Assembly: GCA_030840415.1 (NCBI GenBank)
Contig: JAVEEO010000119.1
Location: 1 to 5,909, forward strand
Length of the DNA stretch: 5,909 nt
Source: Pseudonocardiales bacterium
GTDB lineage: Bacteria; Actinomycetota; Actinomycetes; Mycobacteriales; Jatrophihabitantaceae
Direction of reading: 5' to 3'
This document shows, in pieces, positions 1 through 5,038 of this stretch; the first letter of the stretch is position 1, and the number at the start of each line of letters is the position of its first letter. The notes under the pieces were generated by a model, which was not told where the DNA came from, made no database searches, and was given only the letters and a program-made list of their open reading frames with translations. A program made the position numbers and the translations under genes.

Positions 1-169
1 TGTCGAGCATCCCGACCGGCATCTGGTTGACCAGCCAGTTCGGGTTGCGCGCCGACCGGCGCCGGGCCCGGCCCGCGTCGGGCGCGCGCTGGCCGGACCG
101 GGCGACCGCGCCGCTGCCGGCACCGCCGGTCATCACCGCGTCCACCCCGCTGAACGGCTCGATGCTCAT
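1..169 (-). CDS. Phage tail protein, Afp12-like baseplate component (5' part only; runs off left edge)
   Basis: Only the first 56 codons are visible, starting at ATG 169-167; the frame is open to the window edge. The product begins MSIEPFSGVDAV, followed by a Gly/Ala/Arg-rich, probably disordered stretch (residues 14-41), then NPNWLVNQMPVGMLD (residues 42-56). A short N-terminal tail followed by a W-L-x-x-Q-(L/M)-P-x-x-(M/L) segment is what I expect at the start of the phage tail protein that follows baseplate J in CIS clusters (Tail_P2_I-like, Afp12-like), where it would help close the wedge or connect to fibre parts. That assignment rests on this short motif and on gene order. The ATG shares its A with the TGA stop of the J gene (TGATG), so translational coupling is likely; no strong ribosome binding site precedes it. 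In-frame GTG (residue 9) and ATG (residue 13) are possible later starts. Confidence 0.7.
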   Translation of the reverse strand, partial: MSIEPFSGVDAVMTGGAGSGAVARSGQRAPDAGRARRRSARNPNWLVNQMPVGMLD

Positions 170-2130
170 CAGCGCACGACGACCTGGTGTTTGGCCGACA
201 GGAACAGCGAGTGCGGCTTGAGCCGGATGGTGTCGCGGCCGCTGCCCAGCCGGCGGCCGGTGCGCAGGTCGTACTCGAACAGCAGCAGCTCCTCGACCCG
301 GTCGACGCCCTCCACCGACTCCAGCAACTGAGCGACCACCGAGCTGTTCAGGTCGGTGTCGAACATCCAGCCGATGCCCTCGGCACCGCCGGTGAGCGGG
401 TTGATGTAGCGGGTCAACACGTCCACCGCGCGCTGGCGCACCAGCGGCGCGGGCCGGCCGGGCGGGGTGTGGACCAGAGCGACGACGCTGACGCCCTGGT
501 AGTACGGGGTGCCGATCTCGACGGCGGTACCGACCAGCCGGTGCTGGTCGAGATGCTCGCTGATCTGGCGCAGCAGCGGAACCGAGATCGCGAAGTCGTC
601 CAGCACGTGCTGGCGGGGATCGGTGCGGACCTGTGGCACCACCAGCATCCGGACCGGTCCAGTGCCGTTCGCCGCCGGCAGGCAGCGCGCCCGGGCCACC
701 TCGATCGAGGCCTCCTGGGTCAGCCGCTCGAAGTCGCCGGCGGTCACCGCGCGCTGGCCGGTGCGCAGGGTCAGCGGCCCGCGAACCTTCGCCTCGGCAA
801 TAGTTTCGGGATCGACGCCCCCGGTAGCCGGGTGCCGGTTGCTCACGCCCGAGACGTAGGGCACCGTCGAGCGCAGCACGGTGAGCGTCCGGGCGCCGAC
901 GTTGCCGCTGGCGCCACCACCGTGCCGGTAGCCGGTGACGGTGATCTCGCTGCCGTCACGTGGGATCCGCCCGTGCTGGCGGACGATTCCGTTGGCGTAG
1001 CGCACCCGCGGGCCGAACCGGATCACCCCGCCGCCGCTCTCCCAGATGTAGTGCGGGTCGTCCGGGCCGGACCGGGTGAAGTCCTCGACCTCCTGCCACA
1101 CCGTCGAGACGTTGCGGTCGATCACCACGACGTGTTCGCCCTCCGAGCGGGGCAGCACCGGCGCCCGGCTGACCGCGAAGGACTGGGCCGGCGTGCCGTC
1201 GCTGCGTCCGATCACCTCGCCGCCGGCGTGCTCGGCGTGCTCGGCCCCGACCGTGCCACCGATCGCCGCCACCGACAACGAACCGATCCGGGGCGAGGCC
1301 TGGTAGCTCGGCTGGCCGGGCTTCGGGGCGATCAGCCGGGCCCGCAACCAGTACGCGGCGTTGCCGGCCATCGTCAGCAACTGGTGCTGCATCGGGATCA
1401 GCAGCACGATCTCGCCGGCCCGGTTCAGGCCACCGGTGGTGTCGGCATGCTTGAGCGCCGGAATCCAGGACTCGCCGCTCCAGACCTCCCACACCAGCGG
1501 CGGATTCTCCGGGTCGACCCCGATCCCCTCGGCGTCGGCGGCGACCGTCAGCCGGATCGCCAACCCGGCGAGGCTGGCGGTGAAGCCCAGGTAGAACGCG
1601 TCACCGACCGCCAGCGGGCTGGAGGCGAAGCAGGTCGCGGTGACGTTCGGGTAGCGCAGGTCGTCCCAGACGTCGGTGATCCGGTCGTCGGCCGCGGTGC
1701 TGGTCAGCGCACCCCTCAGCACCGGCGGCGCGATCACCAGCTCGGTACTGGTGGTGAAGATGACCGCCTCGCGGGCGGCATTGGCGGCGGTGGTGCTCAG
1801 CGCGGTGGTGACCTGGGTGCCCTGCGGCACCGCCACCGGCTGATCCAGCGGTGCCGACAGCCAGAACGTCAGGTCGGCATGGGCGACCGAGGGTGGGAAC
1901 GGCTCGATGCCGACCAGGTTCAGGAAGTGCACGTAGAGCCGTTCGGGCACCTGGTTGAGCCGGAACAGCACCATCTCACTCATCCAGGCGAACAGCTCGA
2001 TCAGCGCCACGCCCGGATCGGACAGGTTGTGGTTGGTCCATTCCGGGCAGAACCGCGGAATGAGCCGCTTGGCTTCGTCGACGATGTCCTGGAAGGACCG
2101 GTCGTCGAGATTGGGCGCGGGCAGGGGCAT
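169..2130 (-). CDS. Baseplate J-type wedge protein of a contractile injection system (Afp11-like), 653 aa
   Basis: This is a large baseplate wedge protein of the family often named putative baseplate assembly protein (baseplate J/gp6-like, Afp11-like), expected to form the ring that joins the spike hub to the sheath. The N-terminus (residues 10-80) has the typical opening: a DIVDEAKRLIP helix, PEWTNHNLSDPGVALIELFAWMSE-like residues (29-52) and RLNQVPERLYVHFL (57-70). Residues about 85-330 form a variable beta-rich insert. The family core follows: RFGPRVRYANG (371-381), YRHGGGASGNVGARTL (401-416), and an NRHPATGGVDPE to RAVTAGDFERLTQEA region (431-474). Residues 480-653 resemble the C-terminal J domain. 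Length is ordinary for CIS J proteins. The start is ATG 2130-2128; the frame is closed upstream by TAG at 2145-2143, leaving only a CTG (2133-2131) as an alternative. A possible AAGGA (2151-2147) is 16 nt from the ATG, which is long. The stop overlaps the next gene by 1 nt. Confidence 0.95.
   Translation of the reverse strand: MPLPAPNLDDRSFQDIVDEAKRLIPRFCPEWTNHNLSDPGVALIELFAWMSEMVLFRLNQVPERLYVHFLNLVGIEPFPPSVAHADLTFWLSAPLDQPVAVPQGTQVTTALSTTAANAAREAVIFTTSTELVIAPPVLRGALTSTAADDRITDVWDDLRYPNVTATCFASSPLAVGDAFYLGFTASLAGLAIRLTVAADAEGIGVDPENPPLVWEVWSGESWIPALKHADTTGGLNRAGEIVLLIPMQHQLLTMAGNAAYWLRARLIAPKPGQPSYQASPRIGSLSVAAIGGTVGAEHAEHAGGEVIGRSDGTPAQSFAVSRAPVLPRSEGEHVVVIDRNVSTVWQEVEDFTRSGPDDPHYIWESGGGVIRFGPRVRYANGIVRQHGRIPRDGSEITVTGYRHGGGASGNVGARTLTVLRSTVPYVSGVSNRHPATGGVDPETIAEAKVRGPLTLRTGQRAVTAGDFERLTQEASIEVARARCLPAANGTGPVRMLVVPQVRTDPRQHVLDDFAISVPLLRQISEHLDQHRLVGTAVEIGTPYYQGVSVVALVHTPPGRPAPLVRQRAVDVLTRYINPLTGGAEGIGWMFDTDLNSSVVAQLLESVEGVDRVEELLLFEYDLRTGRRLGSGRDTIRLKPHSLFLSAKHQVVVR
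1225..1245. repeat. 9-bp tandem duplication inside the J gene
   Basis: The 9-mer GGCGTGCTC occurs twice head to tail (1225-1233 and 1234-1242), followed by a further GGC. On the minus strand it encodes A-E-H-A-E-H-A-G (about residues 297-304), in the variable insert region of the J protein. It keeps frame and looks like a small slippage duplication in a loop. Confidence 0.6.
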
Positions 2131-2175
2131 CAGGCGGACTCGCTATTCCTTGCTGGAGGTGCGGGGCTGGGAGGC
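2131..2175 (-). other. 45-nt gap between the gp25-like and J genes
   Basis: This is the only non-overlapping junction in the window. It holds a possible ribosome binding core AAGGA on 2151-2147, 16 nt from the J gene ATG and 13 nt from an in-frame CTG. I see no inverted repeat followed by a T-run and no recognisable -35/-10 pair. It is too short to hold a PAAR gene, which often occupies this part of related clusters. Confidence 0.5.
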
Positions 2176-2622
2176 TCAGGTCTCGGGCTCGTGCGGGATC
2201 ACGTAGAACGGGTACACCAGGTTGCGCCGGTCGTTGGTGACCCGCACCCGGTAGCTGATGCTGATCCGGATCAGCGCCGAGTCGTCCGGGTCCAGGGTCG
2301 GCTGGACGTCGTCGACCAGGATCCGGGGTTCCCAGCGGGCGAGCGAGTCCCGGACCGCCTCGGCGATCAGGCCGAGCAGGTTGCCGGTGACCGGCTCGAA
2401 CAGCAGGTCCCAGATGCGGCAGCCGAAATCGGGCCGCATCAACCGCTCGCCGGGGGCGGTGAGCAGCACCATCCGGATCGACCGGTCGAGGTCCTCGGCA
2501 CCGTCGGTGAGCTTGATCGATCCGGTGTGGTCGACCTCCAGCGGCCAGCTGAAGCCACGGCCGACGAACGATCCGTCGGAGGAGGCCAGGTCGGCGCGCC
2601 TGGTCGGGCTGTAGTCGTTCAT
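2176..2622 (-). CDS. gp25/W-type baseplate wedge protein (Afp9-like, GPW/gp25 family), 148 aa
   Basis: This is a small baseplate wedge protein of the GPW/gp25 family (T4 gp25, TssE and Afp9 relatives), which in characterised systems contacts the first sheath ring and helps trigger sheath assembly. The sequence shows the family pattern in order: GFSWPLEV (residues 23-30), an IRMVLLTAPGERLMRPDFGC helix and loop (49-68), IWDLLFEP (70-77), a helix about residues 80-95, and the hallmark E-P-R core in RWEPRI (96-101), followed by beta strands (RISISYRVRVTNDRRN, 119-134). Length is typical. The ATG (2622-2620) overlaps the vgrG TGA by one base (TGATG); only a weak GGTGG (2637-2633) lies upstream, so translation probably depends on coupling to vgrG. 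Older annotations call this family lysozyme-like, but a structural role is the accepted one. Confidence 0.95.
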   Translation of the reverse strand: MNDYSPTRRADLASSDGSFVGRGFSWPLEVDHTGSIKLTDGAEDLDRSIRMVLLTAPGERLMRPDFGCRIWDLLFEPVTGNLLGLIAEAVRDSLARWEPRILVDDVQPTLDPDDSALIRISISYRVRVTNDRRNLVYPFYVIPHEPET

Positions 2623-4382
2623 CAGTTGATCGCCACCATCGCACCCTTGAGAGTGAGCGGGCCGCTCGCCTCCACGCTCGTCGTACCCTGACCCTTCACC
2701 GCCACCATCGCTCCCTGCACCGCCAACTGCCCCTGGCTGGTGACACCGACCTTGGAATTACCGGTCAGCGCCAGCTCGGTCTGGGCTTCGATGGTCACCT
2801 TGTTGCCCTTGATCGTGACGTTCTGGCTGGCATCGATCTCGAACGAGGCCGTTCCGGATTTGATCGACACCGGCTTGCCACTGGCCACCTCTATCTCTAA
2901 CTTGTCGGCACCGAGCCGGATCTTGTGAGTGGTGGTGCTCAACTGCAGCAGCACGTGCTGGGTGGCCGGGTCGGTGCCGTCGGCCAACTCGATGACGTGA
3001 CCGAGCCGCGAGGTGATCCGCCGGGACTGGACGGCACCGGACTTCACACCCCATTCCGGCAGCACGTTCTTGCCGCTGAACAGTCCCCCGAGCACCACCG
3101 GCTGGCGCGGGTCGCCGCCCTCGAAGCCCACCAGCACCTCGTCGTTGACCTCGGGCTGGAACACCAGGCCGCGCTTGTTGCCCGCCCCCAGCGTGACGAT
3201 CCGGGCCCACGGCCCCTCGACCTCCGAGCTCACCGAGGGGTACTTCAGCTTCACCCGGCCGGCCTTCTCCGGGTCGTCGACGTTGGTGACCACCCCGACC
3301 ACCATGCCCGGAACGTTGAAGCTGCCGGTACGACGGCCCCCGGCCAGGGTGTCGGCCAGACCGGTACGGCTGCGGTCACCGGCGACGAACTGGGTGCGGA
3401 ATCCCCTGCGGTCGTAACGGTGATCCACCTCGGTGAGGTGGTACGTGCCGGAGGTCGGCCCGGCGTTGGAGACCGTGATCGCCGCCCCCGGCTTGAGCTT
3501 GTCGCTGACCCCCGCGATCCCACGCGCCTCGACCGAGCCGGCCGCCCACTGCGAGCGCAGCGCGCCGCCGGCGGTGGCCGCCTCGCTCTGGGTCAGCGGC
3601 GTGAAGCTGCCGATCACCACCGGTGCCTCGCCGAGCGCGCTGCTGTTGCTCAGGAACGGCTGCACGAAGTCCGAGGACGGCAGCACCTCCGACGGCGCAG
3701 CACCAGACTGGCCGACGATCGAGGACTGGGTGGCGTTGTCCCAGCCGACCACCTGTGCCTTGGTCGGCAGCAGGCCGGACCCGGACACCGAGAACTCCTG
3801 CAGGTCCTTGCCCAGCTCCAGGGTCACCACCGGGCCGGCGGTGCTCGGCGGCTTGAACTGCAGGGCGGTTCCCTCCACCCACCAGTCGTAGCCGCACCGC
3901 GAGGCCAGCTCGTCGAGGAAGGCCAGATCGGAATCGGCCTGCAGCACGTAGGGATGGACCTCCGAGGTGGAAGTGACCTCGGCCGTCACGCCGGCCCCGC
4001 TGGCCACCTTGCTGACGATGTCGGAGAAGGTCATGTTCAGATAGGTCATGACCTTGCTCCCCCGAGTGAGCTTGTGCGCGGCGTCGTCTACGGTCACCAC
4101 CAGGTCGGGGTGGTCGCCCTCCTGCTGCTGCAGGCTCATCCCGGTGACGGTGCCGGTCATCAGCGCACCCGCCTGGTACACCCCGACCTCCACCTTCTTG
4201 CCGATGCTGAAGAACCCGCTGGATGAGACGGAGTACCCGACATCGGCGAAGCGCAGGGTGGCGCGGCCGGGCAGTCGCAGGCTGCGCTGCACCCGCACCG
4301 AGACCAGATGCTGCAGCACGGTGTCCGACAGCGGTGAGCCGTTCACCTTCACCGTCGGGCTGAGGCCCTCGAATCCGCTCAT
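2622..4382 (-). CDS. vgrG: VgrG-like spike/hub protein of a contractile injection system (Afp8-like), 586 aa
   Basis: This is the central hub and spike, expected to trimerise at the tip of the inner tube. Residues 1-340 match the gp27-like hub region, with FSDIVSKVASGAGV (119-132) and ADSDLAFLDELASRCGYDWWVE (149-170) typical of VgrG proteins. Residues about 358-440 form the gp5-type OB fold: VVGVVTNVDDPEKAGRVKLKYP, GPWARIVT (390-397), then FQPEVNDEVLVGFEGGDPRQP (408-428) and VVLGGLFSG. Residues about 480-586 are a short beta-helix needle of roughly 8-residue steps, ending with two copies of GAMVA[VI] (557-562 and 580-585). There is no C-terminal effector extension. The start ATG 4382-4380 is preceded by GAGGA (4397-4393) with 10-nt spacing and overlaps the stop of the LysM gene as ATGA. 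The frame stays open further upstream, through the LysM gene, but that extension is not coding. Residue L495 uses TTA (2900-2898), and I497 uses ATA. Confidence 0.96.
   Translation of the reverse strand: MSGFEGLSPTVKVNGSPLSDTVLQHLVSVRVQRSLRLPGRATLRFADVGYSVSSSGFFSIGKKVEVGVYQAGALMTGTVTGMSLQQQEGDHPDLVVTVDDAAHKLTRGSKVMTYLNMTFSDIVSKVASGAGVTAEVTSTSEVHPYVLQADSDLAFLDELASRCGYDWWVEGTALQFKPPSTAGPVVTLELGKDLQEFSVSGSGLLPTKAQVVGWDNATQSSIVGQSGAAPSEVLPSSDFVQPFLSNSSALGEAPVVIGSFTPLTQSEAATAGGALRSQWAAGSVEARGIAGVSDKLKPGAAITVSNAGPTSGTYHLTEVDHRYDRRGFRTQFVAGDRSRTGLADTLAGGRRTGSFNVPGMVVGVVTNVDDPEKAGRVKLKYPSVSSEVEGPWARIVTLGAGNKRGLVFQPEVNDEVLVGFEGGDPRQPVVLGGLFSGKNVLPEWGVKSGAVQSRRITSRLGHVIELADGTDPATQHVLLQLSTTTHKIRLGADKLEIEVASGKPVSIKSGTASFEIDASQNVTIKGNKVTIEAQTELALTGNSKVGVTSQGQLAVQGAMVAVKGQGTTSVEASGPLTLKGAMVAIN
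2892..2900 (-). other. TTA-GAG-ATA rare-codon cluster in vgrG
   Basis: On the minus strand, codons L495 (TTA, 2900-2898) and I497 (ATA, 2894-2892) flank E496 in the beta-helix part of vgrG. I found no other in-frame TTA when scanning the visible genes. In Streptomyces, TTA needs the developmentally controlled bldA leucyl-tRNA, and such codons can delay expression. Whether that applies depends on the host, which is not known here. Confidence 0.75.
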
Positions 4383-5038
4383 CCGTGCTCGATCCTCGGC
4401 ACCGACAGCAACGCGCCCGGCCGCATGGCCAGCGGGTCCTCGATGCTGTTGGCGGCCGCCAGCGCGCGCCACCGAGTCGAGTCGCCGTAATAGCGGGCTG
4501 CGATCCGGTCCAGCGTCTCGCCGGGCTGCACCCGGTGCACCCGGTGCGGTCGCGGCGTCCCGGAGGTCGGGTTCTGCGGCCCGAACGCCTGGGACTCCTC
4601 GTACTGCTGCATGGTCAGGCCCATCCGGGCACGCAGCGGGACGCCCGAGGCGGAGAAGTAGGTGAAGACCAGTTGCAGGTCGGTGACCACCGCCTTGAAC
4701 GAGTGCAGATCGCCCCAGTGGAAGATGACGAACGGCGGCCGGGCATTGTGGGTAGTCTCGTCCGAGCCGGGCAGCGAGGTGTCGACGTCCATCAGCTTGA
4801 GGATCGCGCCGGTGTGCTTGGTTACCGCGGTGCCGTCGGCGGTGGTGTCGAAGACCAGCTCCACCTGCAGCCAGCCCGATTGCGCGCCGGCGTAGCGCAG
4901 CCGTGAGACACCCTTGCCCGGCATCGGTTCGGAGGCCCAGTTGTTGCGCCGGCCCACCGAGATCTCGCTCGGATTGAACAGGCACGGAATTCGCTGGCCG
5001 CCCTCGATCTCCAGGAATGCCTTTTCCAGTTCGGCCAT
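4379..5038 (-). CDS. CIS tube/adaptor protein with C-terminal LysM domain (Afp7-like), 219 aa
   Basis: In related systems this protein connects the inner tube to the VgrG hub. Residues 1-150 match the CIS tube-protein family: KAFLEIEGGQRIPCLFNPSE (6-25, with the characteristic FNPSE), ISVGRRNNWASEPMPGKG, then LQVELVFDTTADGT (57-70), FVIFHWGDL (103-111) and a VFTYFSASGVPLRARM segment (124-139). A Pro/Arg-rich linker (about 155-168) leads to a LysM domain (about 167-215): HRVQPGETLDRIAARYYGDSTRW, ending RPGALLSVPR. LysM in this setting is thought to bind a partner protein of the baseplate rather than peptidoglycan (family knowledge). The start ATG 5038-5036 has a strong GGAGGT with 6-nt spacing and shares one base with the upstream stop (TGATG). 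The stop overlaps the vgrG start by 4 nt. Length and order are as expected for Afp7-like proteins in CIS loci. Confidence 0.95.
   Translation of the reverse strand: MAELEKAFLEIEGGQRIPCLFNPSEISVGRRNNWASEPMPGKGVSRLRYAGAQSGWLQVELVFDTTADGTAVTKHTGAILKLMDVDTSLPGSDETTHNARPPFVIFHWGDLHSFKAVVTDLQLVFTYFSASGVPLRARMGLTMQQYEESQAFGPQNPTSGTPRPHRVHRVQPGETLDRIAARYYGDSTRWRALAAANSIEDPLAMRPGALLSVPRIEHG
4528..4547. repeat. 9-bp tandem duplication at the linker-LysM junction
   Basis: The 9-mer CACCCGGTG is repeated head to tail within 4528-4547. On the minus strand it encodes H-R-V-H-R-V (about residues 165-170) just before the LysM core of the Afp7-like protein. It is in frame and lies in a linker, so it is probably a harmless slippage duplication. 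Confidence 0.55.

Noticed and set aside
2131..2175. Possible terminator or promoter in the gp25-J gap
   Set aside because: No stem-loop with a T-run and no credible -35/-10 pair can be made from these 45 nt.
1976..2644. 222-codon minus-strand frame spanning the gp25 gene and the start of the J gene
   Set aside because: It lies out of frame over two recognised genes. It was considered as a hidden PAAR gene, but its translation is Arg/Pro/Gly-rich with no PAAR pattern.
187..2691. 834-codon open frame on the plus strand opposite the J, gp25 and vgrG genes
   Set aside because: It is antisense to three confidently identified genes. Its translation is rich in R, G, H, D and Q with no recognisable domain, and long stop-free antisense frames are expected with GC-rich third positions.
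2925..4226. 433-codon plus-strand open frame opposite vgrG
   Set aside because: It is a shadow of vgrG, with high His/Arg/Gly content and no domain signature.
4528..4547. CACCCGGTG direct repeat as an operator site
   Set aside because: It sits inside the coding frame of the linker before LysM and keeps frame, so a slippage duplication explains it.
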